Origin: Methanosarcina mazei S-6
GTDB lineage: Archaea > Halobacteriota > Methanosarcinia > Methanosarcinales > Methanosarcinaceae
Reading direction: 5' to 3'
DNA length: 64,000 nt
NCBI RefSeq assembly: GCF_000970205.1
Contig: NZ_CP009512.1
Span: 186,001-250,000, forward strand
Under the pieces are notes generated by a model, which did no database searches, had not been told where the DNA came from, and saw nothing but the letters and a program-made list of their open reading frames with translations. A program made the position numbers and the translations under genes. This document shows, one piece after another, positions 28,305 to 36,964 of this stretch; position 1 is the stretch's first letter; each line of letters opens with the position of its first letter.

Positions 28305-28394
28305 ATGAATTACAATTATTATGCCTCTAATATACGAATAAAGTTAACACTGAGAAAAAATCTAATAATTTTTGATATTCCTCTCTCCAAGTAA
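28305..28394 (+). CDS. Possible 29-residue leader peptide, unit 1
   Basis: ATG preceded by AAAGGTG; encodes MNYNYYASNIRIKLTLRKN and ten more residues, then TAA. It shares MNYNY and RIKLTLR with the next small frame. It could be translated, or may only be a by-product of the tandem repeat. Confidence 0.25.
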   Translation: MNYNYYASNIRIKLTLRKNLIIFDIPLSK

Positions 28395-28404
28395 GGGTAT
28401 TTCT

Positions 28405-28506
28405 ATGAATTACAACTATTGCGCCTTCAGTCTGCGGATTAAGTTAACACTGAGAAGTACTCTCGAATTTTCGGCCCCTTTTCTTACAGTCAAAAGGTGT
28501 TTTTGA
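28405..28506 (+). CDS. Possible 33-residue leader peptide, unit 2
   Basis: Second copy, MNYNYCAFSLRIKLTLRST and 14 more residues, then TGA. Ends 45 bases before the flippase start, so a translational leader role is conceivable. No family recognised. Confidence 0.25.
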   Translation: MNYNYCAFSLRIKLTLRSTLEFSAPFLTVKRCF

Positions 28507-28551
28507 TGCCATTTACAGCGGAAAAGAGGCAGTTCCTTTTAAGGTGATGTG

Positions 28552-30027
28552 ATGTCATATCAAAAATTTGCAAGGGATGTAGGCTTTATCGGTACAGTTC
28601 AGATACTTACGAGTCTGAGCAGCTTTTTTTTACTCCCTATTATCACAAAAACCCTTGGAGCGTATGATTACGGACTCTGGGCGCAGATAAATATTACAGT
28701 ATCTTTAATTTCTTCCCTTGCACTTATGGGACTTTCCATGAGTTTCGTCAGATTTTTATCTTCCGAAACTGATAAGAAGAAAATAAGAGAAGCAGTATAC
28801 TCAATTCTTTTTTTTGTCACAGTATCGGGCTTTCTGGCTTCATTTGTGTTATATACTTTTGCAGAACCACTTGCAACTTTTGGCTTTAAGGATCCTGCAG
28901 CAACCTATTTTGTCCAGGCAGGCTCCCTGTTAATCCTTGTGAATGTAATAGAGTCCATATCTCTTTTTTATTTCAGGATTTTCAGGCAGATTGAAAAATA
29001 TTCTTATTTTACATTTTTTGAAACTTTTGGTAAACTGCTATTTATATTGATTTTCCTTAAAATGGGATACGGACTTCTTGGAGTAATTACCGCTACTTTA
29101 ATTGTACAGGGACTGATATTTTTAATTACCTTTATCATTATAATTTCGCAGATAGGATTTGTCATACCGCGGTTTACTTATATAAAAGAATATCTGGAGT
29201 TTTCTCTCCCCTTAACCCCAAATGCGCTTATCAGGTGGGTTACGGAATCGAGTGACAGGTATATGGTCACTTATTTCCTTGGTCTTGGCAGCGTAGGTAT
29301 ATATTCTGCGGCATGTTCAATTGGAAACCTTATTCAGCTCTTTGTAAACCCGTTACAGCTTATTCTCTTCCCTGAGCTTTCAAAGCTATTTGATCAGAAT
29401 AGAATGGATGAAGTAAGAATTTACATGTCCCATTCTCTGAGGTATTTCCTTATCATCTCTATCCCGGCAGTCTTCGGACTTTCAGCTCTTGCAAAACCTT
29501 TGCTTGCGGTTCTTACCACTCCGGATTTTATTTCTGGCTGGTTTGTCATCCCTATTATCGCTTTTGCCGGGCTTATGGCAGGAATATTCCAGATTTTTAT
29601 AAATACGATGTACCTTATTAAAGAAACGAGACCTGCTACATATATCAATATCATCGCCGCAGTTTCGAACGTATTAATAAATCTTATTCTTATTCCCATA
29701 CCTTCAATAGGAATTCTGGGTGCAGCTTTTTCCACCCTCGTATCATATTTTTTGATGGCTGCATTTTGCGTTCACATTTCTCTGAAACACTTCAAGCTCG
29801 ATTTTTATTATATGGATATTGCAAAAAGTATCCTCTCGTCCATTGCAATGTACCTTTTTGTTTCGAGCTTTTCCATTTCAGGCATTCTTGAGCTATTTGA
29901 AGCGGCAGGAGCAGGTACGCTAATCTATCTGATTGTAATGTTTATGGTTGGCGGATTTACTGACCATGAAATGTACTTAATAAAAAGATATTTATTCAGG
30001 TCAGAGGTGAGCCCTGACACCAAGTAA
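28552..30027 (+). CDS. Wzx-type polysaccharide flippase
   Basis: 491 residues with 12-14 membrane helices. The N-terminus is typical of the RfbX/Wzx (polysaccharide biosynthesis) family of the MOP superfamily: GFIGTVQILTSLSSFFLLPIITKTLGAYDYGLW. Later features are LTPNALIRWVTESSDRYMV and LGSVGIYSAACSIGNL, a region usual in these transporters. It should flip lipid-linked oligosaccharide units made by the neighbouring glycosyltransferases across the membrane. ATG at 28552 follows AAGGTGATGTG; an overlapping GTG one codon upstream is less likely. It is the last gene of the 2.8-30 kb block and is preceded by the 100-bp tandem repeats. Confidence 0.92.
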   Translation: MSYQKFARDVGFIGTVQILTSLSSFFLLPIITKTLGAYDYGLWAQINITVSLISSLALMGLSMSFVRFLSSETDKKKIREAVYSILFFVTVSGFLASFVLYTFAEPLATFGFKDPAATYFVQAGSLLILVNVIESISLFYFRIFRQIEKYSYFTFFETFGKLLFILIFLKMGYGLLGVITATLIVQGLIFLITFIIIISQIGFVIPRFTYIKEYLEFSLPLTPNALIRWVTESSDRYMVTYFLGLGSVGIYSAACSIGNLIQLFVNPLQLILFPELSKLFDQNRMDEVRIYMSHSLRYFLIISIPAVFGLSALAKPLLAVLTTPDFISGWFVIPIIAFAGLMAGIFQIFINTMYLIKETRPATYINIIAAVSNVLINLILIPIPSIGILGAAFSTLVSYFLMAAFCVHISLKHFKLDFYYMDIAKSILSSIAMYLFVSSFSISGILELFEAAGAGTLIYLIVMFMVGGFTDHEMYLIKRYLFRSEVSPDTK

Positions 30028-30297
30028 ACATTCCCAATTTACCGTATTTTGGTTTTTTTAAATGGGAAACCACAGTACCAGACGCTAACGCTAACAGATT
30101 CTTTTCATCTCCGAGAATTACTATAGAATCATTTATCATGATCTCTATAAACGGAAAAAATATTAAAAAGATTAAAATATTAAAATTTTAAAAAGATATC
30201 AATCTTAAAATATTGATCTGATCCTTTGATGTAATATAATACTGCTTCAGGGAGTAAACAGATCTTCTTCTTCTTGCAATATCTCAGCTTTTATTAA

Positions 30298-31248
30298 TCA
30301 CCTTTTATCAATCACTGCTCTGGCAGTCTCTCTTACACTCCTTTCAGAAGTATATTCAGGCTTCCATCCTATGGCTTTTAACTTTTCAATCCCAAGCCTC
30401 ATTCTTGGAACATCTCCTTTCCAGCCTCTGCTTCCTCCGGTATATGTAAATTCCACATCCGAAAGCCCCATCTCTTCAACAACGATTTTCCCTATCTCTG
30501 TAGCGCTGATTGTATCCTCAGAGCCGATATTGAAGATATTTACTTCTTTTTTATTTTTTTCTATTGCAAAAAGGATCGCATTAACACATTCTGAGACATG
30601 TAGATAGGATTTTTCCTGTTTTCCGTCTCCCAGTATCTCAAGTTTGCGAGGATTTTCTTTAAGCTTTTTTATAAAATCAACAGTAATCCCGTGAGTGCTA
30701 CGAGGCCCTACAATATTTGCAAAACGGAAAATCCACGCCTGCATATCGAAGGTATGGGAGTACGAGGTAATGAGGGCTTCACAGGCGAGCTTTGAAGCTC
30801 CATAAAGGGATATGGGGATAAGGGGGCCGTAGTTTTCCGGAGTAGGCATAATACTGGCTTCACCATAGACCGTGGACGTAGAAGTAAATGCAATCTTTTT
30901 TGCACTGCCTTTTCTCATAGCCTCCAGGAGATTATAGGTTGCCAGGATATTCTGGTCCAGATGGACTTTCGTGTCCGAAGCGCCAAGTTTTACATCAGGA
31001 TTTGCAGCCACATGGTATACCATATCAGTATCCTTGCAGGCTTTTTCGATAGCTTCTGGATCAAGAAGGTCTCCTTTTATAAAGGAAAAATCCGGATTTT
31101 CAAGGTGGTTCTCTATAAAATCCATTTTTCCGGAACTGAGATTGTCGAAAACAATGACTTCACTTTCTTTTTCTAAAAGGCGGTCTACCAGATTGCTTCC
31201 TATAAAACCGGCTCCTCCGGTTACAAGTACTCTTTTCTTCGCAGGCAT
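30298..31248 (-). CDS. NAD-dependent sugar-nucleotide epimerase/dehydratase (UDP-glucose 4-epimerase-like)
   Basis: 316 residues, extended short-chain dehydrogenase. Rossmann motif TGGAGFIGSNL (10-20), STSTVYGE around 122-130, catalytic YGASK (149-153), FRFANIVGPRSTHG, and GDGKQEKSYLHV for substrate binding. Archaeal proteins of this type interconvert UDP-sugars, for example UDP-Glc/UDP-Gal or UDP-GlcNAc/UDP-GalNAc; the sequence does not decide which. Its neighbours galU and ugd suggest supply of nucleotide sugars for the locus, and a GalNAc epimerase would fit methanochondroitin. GAGG precedes the ATG by six bases. Divergent from galU. Confidence 0.9.
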   Translation of the reverse strand: MPAKKRVLVTGGAGFIGSNLVDRLLEKESEVIVFDNLSSGKMDFIENHLENPDFSFIKGDLLDPEAIEKACKDTDMVYHVAANPDVKLGASDTKVHLDQNILATYNLLEAMRKGSAKKIAFTSTSTVYGEASIMPTPENYGPLIPISLYGASKLACEALITSYSHTFDMQAWIFRFANIVGPRSTHGITVDFIKKLKENPRKLEILGDGKQEKSYLHVSECVNAILFAIEKNKKEVNIFNIGSEDTISATEIGKIVVEEMGLSDVEFTYTGGSRGWKGDVPRMRLGIEKLKAIGWKPEYTSERSVRETARAVIDKR

Positions 31249-31436
31249 ATGATCCTCAGATAATCTTCTTCTTTTTATTAATACTTTGCACTATTTTTTG
31301 CAAAAGCTGTAATTCTTTTTTCATACAATATGGGACTTTGCATAGAAATAGGGGAAAAATTAAAGTTATGGGTGAAAAGTACTTTAACTCAGAAGAATAC
31401 AACCTTACAGAATTTCTTTTCATTGGAGAATTAACC

Positions 31437-32339
31437 TTGACTATCAAAAAAGCACTTATCCCGGCAGCCGGTCTTGGGACTCGCTTTCTGCCGGCAACAA
31501 AGTCAATGCCAAAAGAAATGCTTCCTATAATTGACACACCTGTAATTCAGTATGTAGTGGAGGAAGCTATTGCCTCAGGCATAGAAGATATTATTATTAT
31601 TACAGGCAGGGGCAAGAGAGCAATTGAGGACTACTTCGATGATTCTCCGGAACTTGAGATGCATCTTGCTAAAAAACACCAGACAGATATGCTGAAACTG
31701 GTCCGGGACATCTCTTCTCTTGTAGATATCCACTACATCCGCCAGAAAGAGCCCAATGGGCTTGGAGATGCGGTATTAAGGGCAGAAAACCATATCGGAG
31801 ACGAGCCTTTTGCGGTGCTTCTCGGAGACGATATTATCGTTAACGACAAACCCTGCACTGCCCAGCTTATTGAGAACTTTGAGAAATACGGGAGGTCAAC
31901 AATCGCAGTTGAAGAGGTCCCTTACGAAAAACTGAGCAGTTATGGAATTATAAAAGGCAAGCCCCTCGATGATTCCCTTTATGTTCTTGAAGACATTGTA
32001 GAAAAACCAGCACCTGAAGATGCTCCTTCCAATATAGGAGCAATAGGGCGCTATGTATTCACGCCTGAGATTTTTGACTGCATAAAGCATGCCGGTACTG
32101 GCGTTGGAAGTGAAATACAGCTCACAGACGGTATCAGGCTCCTTAACAAATCCCAGATGATCTATGCCTGCAGATTTAAGGGAAAAAGGTTCGATACAGG
32201 AGACCGGCTCGGGTACGTAAAATCCATAGTCGATTTTGCTCTCCAGAACGAAAACCTCAGGGACGATGTGCTTGAATACCTTCGGGAAATTCTCGCAGTT
32301 AATAAGATTTCTCCAGAAATAGATAAGTTAAAACAATAA
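31437..32339 (+). CDS. galU: UTP-glucose-1-phosphate uridylyltransferase
   Basis: 300 residues from a TTG start. Nucleotidyltransferase signature right at the N-terminus (KKALIPAAGLGTRFLPATKS, then MPKEMLPIIDTPVIQYVVEEA), LLGDDII for metal binding, and VEKPAPEDAPSNIGAIGRYV, as in bacterial and archaeal GalU. It makes UDP-glucose from UTP and glucose-1-phosphate, the substrate of the Ugd encoded next door. The frame is open upstream to an ATG at 31338, but GGAG eight bases before the TTG and the family's usual N-terminus favour the TTG. Divergent from the epimerase and convergent with ugd. Confidence 0.93.
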   Translation: MTIKKALIPAAGLGTRFLPATKSMPKEMLPIIDTPVIQYVVEEAIASGIEDIIIITGRGKRAIEDYFDDSPELEMHLAKKHQTDMLKLVRDISSLVDIHYIRQKEPNGLGDAVLRAENHIGDEPFAVLLGDDIIVNDKPCTAQLIENFEKYGRSTIAVEEVPYEKLSSYGIIKGKPLDDSLYVLEDIVEKPAPEDAPSNIGAIGRYVFTPEIFDCIKHAGTGVGSEIQLTDGIRLLNKSQMIYACRFKGKRFDTGDRLGYVKSIVDFALQNENLRDDVLEYLREILAVNKISPEIDKLKQ

Positions 32340-32457
32340 TGCCGGAGAGACCTGAAAAATCAGGATATAATAAGCATCAGACAAAGGATACTTAAAAATA
32401 AATAAAAACAATAAATCTATGATATTGGTATATGGAAAGGGTTGACCCTGCTGGTTT

Positions 32458-33741
32458 TCACCAGCAGAGCCCCTCATAATCAATATTTTTAGCTTTGATT
32501 ATCCGCCTTCCATCAATAATTATTTTTTCTTTCATGTTCTGGAATTCGGAGTCAAGGTTTCTGAACTCATCCCACTCTGTCATCACAAGACAGGCGTCTG
32601 CATCTTTAAGCGCATCTGAGGCATTGTCACAGTATTCGATTGAAGGGAAAATACGTTTCATGTTTTCAGCTGCCATCGGGTCATAAGCTGAAACTTTTGC
32701 CCCAAGTCTAAGAAGTTCGGCAATTACAGGAATTGACCTGGATTCTCTTATATCGTCAGTTTCATTCTTGAAGGCAAGTCCGAGAACAGCAATCTTTTTG
32801 TCCGCAGGGTTTCCTATTTTTCTTTGCAGGATTTCGGTCATAAGAAGAGGCTGTTTCTCATTTACAGCTATTACGGACTCAAGTAGTACTGGAGAGTATC
32901 CTATTGTTTTTGCTTTTCCTATAAGAGCTTTGACGTCCTTTGGGAAGCAGGACCCTCCGAAACCTGCCCCTGAGTTCAGGAATTTCGGGGAAATTCTGAA
33001 GTCTTTACCAACTGCTTCCATGACCTCATATGTATCTATCCCCATTTTTTTGCAAATATTTCCTATTTCATTGGCAAAAGAAATCTTGGTTGCAAGAAGG
33101 GAGTTGTTTGCATATTTTATCATTTCTGCAGTTGCAGGGCCTGTGCGCGTGACCTCACATTCAAATGTGCGATAAAGCTCGGAAACAAGATTTCCTGATC
33201 TTTTGTCAATTGCACCGACCACTATTTTATCCGGGTTCATAAAATCCTGGACTGCCTTTCCTTCCCTCAGGAACTCCGGATTCATTGCCACACCAAAGTC
33301 TTTTCCGGCTTTCTTTCCTGATGTTTCCTCAAGAATGGGGAGGACGAATTTTTCTGTAGTTTCAGGAACTACTGTACTTTTTACCACCACTACATGATAA
33401 GCATCTTTTTTTGCAAGGGCTTTACCTATACTTGCTGCTGCTGCCCTGACAATTGAAAGGTCTATAGTCCCGTCATCTGCAGAAGGTGTCCCTACACAGA
33501 TAAAGGAGATCTCTGTCTCTTTGACCGCAAGTTCATAATCAGTAATTGCTATGAGCTTTTTTCCTGCATATTTTTGCAAAAGCTCTCCAAGTCCTTCTTC
33601 ATAAATGGGAGGGATGCCTGCGTTTATCTGCTCCGTTTTTTTCCTGTCAATATCTACGCAGATAACTTCGTGCCCGACTTCTGCAAAGCAAGCAGCGGTG
33701 ACCGAACCCACATACCCTGAACCTATAACAGAAACTTTCAT
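32458..33741 (-). CDS. ugd: UDP-glucose 6-dehydrogenase (UDP-glucose/GDP-mannose dehydrogenase family)
   Basis: 427 residues. N-terminal NAD-binding GSGYVGSVTAACF (7-19) with ICVGTPS, central K209 in EMIKYANNSLLATK, and the catalytic cysteine C265 in GAGFGGSCFPKD. The C-terminal UDP-binding domain has LGLAFKNETDDIRESRS. It oxidises UDP-glucose to UDP-glucuronate in two NAD-dependent steps. Next to galU it gives a complete route from glucose-1-phosphate to UDP-GlcA, the uronic-acid donor expected for a methanochondroitin-like polymer. GDP-mannose or UDP-HexNAc dehydrogenase activity is not excluded, but UDP-glucose is favoured by length and context. GAGGTCA precedes the ATG. Confidence 0.9.
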   Translation of the reverse strand: MKVSVIGSGYVGSVTAACFAEVGHEVICVDIDRKKTEQINAGIPPIYEEGLGELLQKYAGKKLIAITDYELAVKETEISFICVGTPSADDGTIDLSIVRAAAASIGKALAKKDAYHVVVVKSTVVPETTEKFVLPILEETSGKKAGKDFGVAMNPEFLREGKAVQDFMNPDKIVVGAIDKRSGNLVSELYRTFECEVTRTGPATAEMIKYANNSLLATKISFANEIGNICKKMGIDTYEVMEAVGKDFRISPKFLNSGAGFGGSCFPKDVKALIGKAKTIGYSPVLLESVIAVNEKQPLLMTEILQRKIGNPADKKIAVLGLAFKNETDDIRESRSIPVIAELLRLGAKVSAYDPMAAENMKRIFPSIEYCDNASDALKDADACLVMTEWDEFRNLDSEFQNMKEKIIIDGRRIIKAKNIDYEGLCW

Positions 33742-33890
33742 AATCTTGACCTCTTTTTCGGGAATTGACAGGTAATCGATCCCAATTCTTATTTATTTTT
33801 TGATAGCCTGTCTCTTTCATATTTCTAAATCTGGAAGGTTCTCGATTTCAGGCTTTAATATATTTATCCTTTTCGTGTCTGTTCAAATAT

Positions 33891-33899
33891 TTATATAGT
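33891..33899 (+). promoter_or_regulatory. TATA box before a small membrane protein gene
   Basis: TTATATAGT, about 80 bases before the GTG start, predicting a leader of roughly 55 bases. Confidence 0.45.
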
Positions 33900-33977
33900 T
33901 TGACAGTTTATAGGTTTCTATAGTTAGAATTTAGTATATGTTTTAACAATACCTTTACCAATTATGGGGGATTTGCA

Positions 33978-34268
33978 GTGCTTTCAATGCTGGCTCTGGG
34001 TTCAGAAAAACTGATGATGGGGAATAATTTTCCCGGTTCAGGCGTCTGTTTTGTTTATACGGACTTTGGAATACCTGAATATTACAGGATAATAGTCCTG
34101 GGACTGATAGCCCTTGTGGGAATAAAAGAAATGCTTCTGACTTCCAGAAAAGAAGATCATTTTTCTATAGACTCTATTGATATTGGAATATTCCCGCTAC
34201 TAATTTGCTTTGTCGCTAACTTTCTTTTTGCAGGCCTGGAAATTATTTTTACAGGGTTATCTCCCTGA
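33978..34268 (+). CDS. Small membrane protein, unknown function
   Basis: 96 residues with two clear hydrophobic segments (about 38-54 and 72-92) joined by a charged loop (TSRKEDHF). The GTG start is supported by GGGGGAT seven bases upstream and a TATA box at a suitable distance. The second half resembles the truncated membrane protein at 1-150. Not a family I recognise. It stands between ugd and a DUF354 gene with its own promoter, so a link to the polysaccharide genes is only positional. Confidence 0.6.
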   Translation: MLSMLALGSEKLMMGNNFPGSGVCFVYTDFGIPEYYRIIVLGLIALVGIKEMLLTSRKEDHFSIDSIDIGIFPLLICFVANFLFAGLEIIFTGLSP

Positions 34269-34845
34269 CCCCTCTCATTTTTTACATCACTCCTATTTTT
34301 CTTTCATTATCCCGGAAGAATTCCATATTAAAATCTCAGAATGCCGTGAGAGGTTATTCTTCTTCATTTATGAAGTTAAAACCAGAACTTATGATGGTCT
34401 CAGTTTTTTAAACATTTTAGTTCAGAACCTTACTTCCAAAAACTATTTATTCACGGACTATTCATCTTCTAAGCATAATAGTGTTTGTTAGTGATCCTGT
34501 CATAATCAAAAAATTAAGTTTAAGGAGGCACTGCAATAGGGTGGGGCTATAGCCGGGGGGCTGTTGCCGACATCCTGTTGTCAGCAGCAGGGAGATTAAA
34601 AGACAACAGTCTGATAGTAAGGTTCGGAAAAAAGGGACTTAAGAAGAACCAGGGTACAACCTACTGCTTCTTTATATCTGAGGCAGAAAGACTCACTGGT
34701 TTCTTGAAATGCATCGCCTTATCTGCTAACGGATCTGGCATTAAATCCTTCTTACCTTCCTTCCACCGCTGCCTTCCTCCAGGAAATGCTGCTCTTTTCC
34801 CTGCGTCAATATTTATAAGCGGGAATCAGTTAGGGAGTGAAAACC
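34269..34845. other. Intergenic region with a GC-rich coding-like stretch
   Basis: Mostly AT-rich, but 34524-34680 is much richer in G/C and has an open frame reading GWGYSRGAVADILLSAAGRL and onward with protein-like composition, preceded by GGAGG but with no standard start codon at the right place. It may be a gene remnant. The sequence from 34690 on is T/C-rich leader of the next gene. Confidence 0.35.
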
Positions 34846-35931
34846 TTGAGGGTCATTGTTGATATCGGGCATCCGGCCCATGTTCACTTTTTCAAAAATG
34901 CTATATGGAACCTTGAAAAAAAGGGACATCAAGTTCTGGTTGTCTCAAGAGATAAGGATGTTGTAATTGAATTATTAAATGCTTATAATATCCCGCATAC
35001 AGTTCTGAGCAAGGTCAAGAAGGGTAAAATCTACCTCCTTGAAGAATTGTTCATAAGAGAATCCAAACTTTATAAAATCGCTCGCAAATTTAATCCAGAT
35101 CTCTTTATTGGTATTCTTTCTCCCGAAGCTGCTCATGTGGCCTGGGCACTGGGAAAGAAATCTATAATCTTTAATGACACTGAACATGCAGAATTAGCTC
35201 AAAAAATGACTTATCCTTTCTGTGATATCATCTGCACGCCTGCGTCCTTTAAAAAAGACGTGGGACCAAAACAAATCAGATACAGAGGCTATCATGAAAT
35301 GGCGTATCTTCACCCTGCTTATTTTTCTCCAAATCCTGAGGTTTTGAAAGAACTCGGTGTGGAGGCAGGTGAAACATTCGTGATTTTACGCTTTATCTCA
35401 TGGGGCGCACATCATGATGTAGGGCAGCATGGAATCAATAATAAACTAGCACTTATCCAGGAACTGGAAAAATTCGGGAAGGTCTTCATTTCCTCGGAAG
35501 GGCAAATGGCAGAAGAGTTTGACAAATATAAAATTAAGGTCCCCTCTGAAAAAATTCACAGTCTTCTTTATTATGCTACCCTGTGTGTAGGTGAAGGTGC
35601 AACTATGGCTGTTGAAAGTGCAATCCTTGGTACACCGTCTATTTATGTTTCATCTCTTGCAGGAAGCATGGGAAACTTCTCGGAACTTGAAGAGAACTAC
35701 GGTCTTCTGTTCAATTATAGCAATTCGGAAGCAGCCCTGAAAAAGGCGGTGGAGCTCCTTAAGGACCCCGAACTTAAGAAAACCTGGGGTCTTAAGAGAG
35801 ACGCCCTTCTAAGGGACAAAGTTGATGTAACCGAATTCATGGTAAAACTCATAGAAGGGATTCCTGGGGAAAAGCGAGGGGAAAAGAAGGGATTTTCCGT
35901 ATCTAAGGTCTCGGATGAGAGCCATGTATGA
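34846..35931 (+). CDS. DUF354 family protein (GT-B-like)
   Basis: 361 residues. The N-terminus MRVIVDIGHPAHVHFFKNAI is the hallmark of DUF354, proteins with a GT-B-like fold related to UDP-GlcNAc 2-epimerase or MurG-like enzymes and common in archaeal surface-glycan clusters. FVILRFISWGAHHD and a C-terminal GEGATMAVESAILGTPSI, in the place of a nucleotide-sugar-binding loop, are also typical. Biochemical activity is unproven for the family. The start is TTG with GGGAG eight bases before it; a GTG three codons upstream overlaps that site. It overlaps the following deacetylase gene by 17 bases, so the genes from here to 37880 form one operon. Confidence 0.85.
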   Translation: MRVIVDIGHPAHVHFFKNAIWNLEKKGHQVLVVSRDKDVVIELLNAYNIPHTVLSKVKKGKIYLLEELFIRESKLYKIARKFNPDLFIGILSPEAAHVAWALGKKSIIFNDTEHAELAQKMTYPFCDIICTPASFKKDVGPKQIRYRGYHEMAYLHPAYFSPNPEVLKELGVEAGETFVILRFISWGAHHDVGQHGINNKLALIQELEKFGKVFISSEGQMAEEFDKYKIKVPSEKIHSLLYYATLCVGEGATMAVESAILGTPSIYVSSLAGSMGNFSELEENYGLLFNYSNSEAALKKAVELLKDPELKKTWGLKRDALLRDKVDVTEFMVKLIEGIPGEKRGEKKGFSVSKVSDESHV

Positions 35932-36964
35932 TTTATTAAAGCAAAAAGCAGATGTCTGGGACCTTTTTACCCGGAAAAAAGAATATCAGCCCAGCAAGCT
36001 TGATGAACATGGGCGTTTCTTTTTCACCGAAGAAGATCTGAAAAACGCCTCAAGTCCTGAAGTTTCCAGATATCTGGTGGAAAATGGGCTGAAAGTCGAA
36101 TTCCCGGAAAATAAAACCTTTGCTGTGTGTTTAACTCATGATATGGATGATATTTATCCTCCTTTCTCTCACAGTTTGCTGTCTTCGGTTAGCTGCCTGA
36201 AGAGTCTGGATTTCCGGGGCTTAACAGCTCCGTTTCTCTGGAGATTTAAAGGGCCTGAATACTCGCCTTACCTTAACTTCTCCGATATCATGGACCTTGA
36301 GGAAGGGTTCGGGGCAAAGTCCTCTTTTTATTTCTTAGCCAGCAGGGAAGACCCGGTCAGATTCAGATATGATATCGAAGATCTGGAAAACCTTCTGGGA
36401 GATATTTCTGATAGAGGATGGGAAGCCGGACTTCATGGTGGATATTATTCATATGACAATCTCGAAGCTCTGAATAATGAAAAGAAAAGCCTTGAAAAAG
36501 TCCTGGGAAAAAAAGTCCTGGGGTTTCGTAACCATTATCTCAGATTTAAAACTCCGGAAACCTGGGAACTGCTGGCAGATGCAGGTTTCGGCTATGACTC
36601 AACTTTTGGCTATAGCGAATTAGCAGGTTTCAGAAACGGCATGTGCCACCCTTTCAAACCATATAATCTGAATAAGGAACGGGAGATTAATATCCTGGAG
36701 ATTCCGCTTACTGTAATGGATGTTGCTCTTTTCAAAGCCTCAAGTTCCTTTGAGGAAGCCTGGAGATGCACAAAGGATCTTATAGATACTGCAGCAGGGC
36801 TCAATGGGGTCATTACCCTTCTGTGGCATAACTTCGTTTTTGGGTGCAGTTTCAGAAAAGACTGGATAAAGCTTTACGAAAAAGCACTGCAATACTGTTC
36901 CGAAAAAGGAGCATGGATCACAAGCGGAGAAGAGATCTACAGGTGGTGGGAAAATGGAGCCTGA
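35915..36964 (+). CDS. Polysaccharide deacetylase-like protein (NodB-homology relative)
   Basis: 349 residues. A central NodB-like (CE4-related) barrel with CLTHDMDDIYPP (metal and catalytic Asp region, about 72-83), SSFYFLAS, GWEAGLHGGYYSYDN in place of the second metal-binding motif, LGFRNHYLRF and a final LLWHNFVF. The H-x3-H form of the second motif is not conserved, as in other atypical members of this group, so activity should not be taken for granted. Family role: removal of N-acetyl groups from amino sugars. It overlaps the DUF354 gene upstream and the GT2 gene downstream (11 bases). An ATG three codons later is an alternative start. Confidence 0.8.
   Translation: MRAMYDLLKQKADVWDLFTRKKEYQPSKLDEHGRFFFTEEDLKNASSPEVSRYLVENGLKVEFPENKTFAVCLTHDMDDIYPPFSHSLLSSVSCLKSLDFRGLTAPFLWRFKGPEYSPYLNFSDIMDLEEGFGAKSSFYFLASREDPVRFRYDIEDLENLLGDISDRGWEAGLHGGYYSYDNLEALNNEKKSLEKVLGKKVLGFRNHYLRFKTPETWELLADAGFGYDSTFGYSELAGFRNGMCHPFKPYNLNKEREINILEIPLTVMDVALFKASSSFEEAWRCTKDLIDTAAGLNGVITLLWHNFVFGCSFRKDWIKLYEKALQYCSEKGAWITSGEEIYRWWENGA

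Larger units (their letters stand above)
28291..28506. repeat. 100-bp tandem repeat upstream of the flippase
   Basis: AAAGGTGTTTTCATGAATTA recurs exactly 100 bases later in varied form (AAGGGTATTTCTATGAATTA), and a third partial copy (AAAAGGTGTTTTTGATGCCA) lies 200 bases later. The segment AAGTTAACACTGAGAA is shared by units one and two, and a weaker match starts near 28229. Units one and two each contain a small open frame behind a ribosome-binding-like sequence. The preceding stretch from 27986 holds nothing else I can support. Confidence 0.75.

Noticed and set aside
31338-31436. N-terminal extension of galU
   Set aside because: The 33 extra residues are unlike the family and lack a ribosome binding site; the TTG with GGAG fits better.
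34578-34862. 94-codon frame running into the DUF354 gene
   Set aside because: The second half is T/C-rich leader with poor protein composition, and it overlaps the well-supported TTG start at 34846. Only the first part is kept as an observation.
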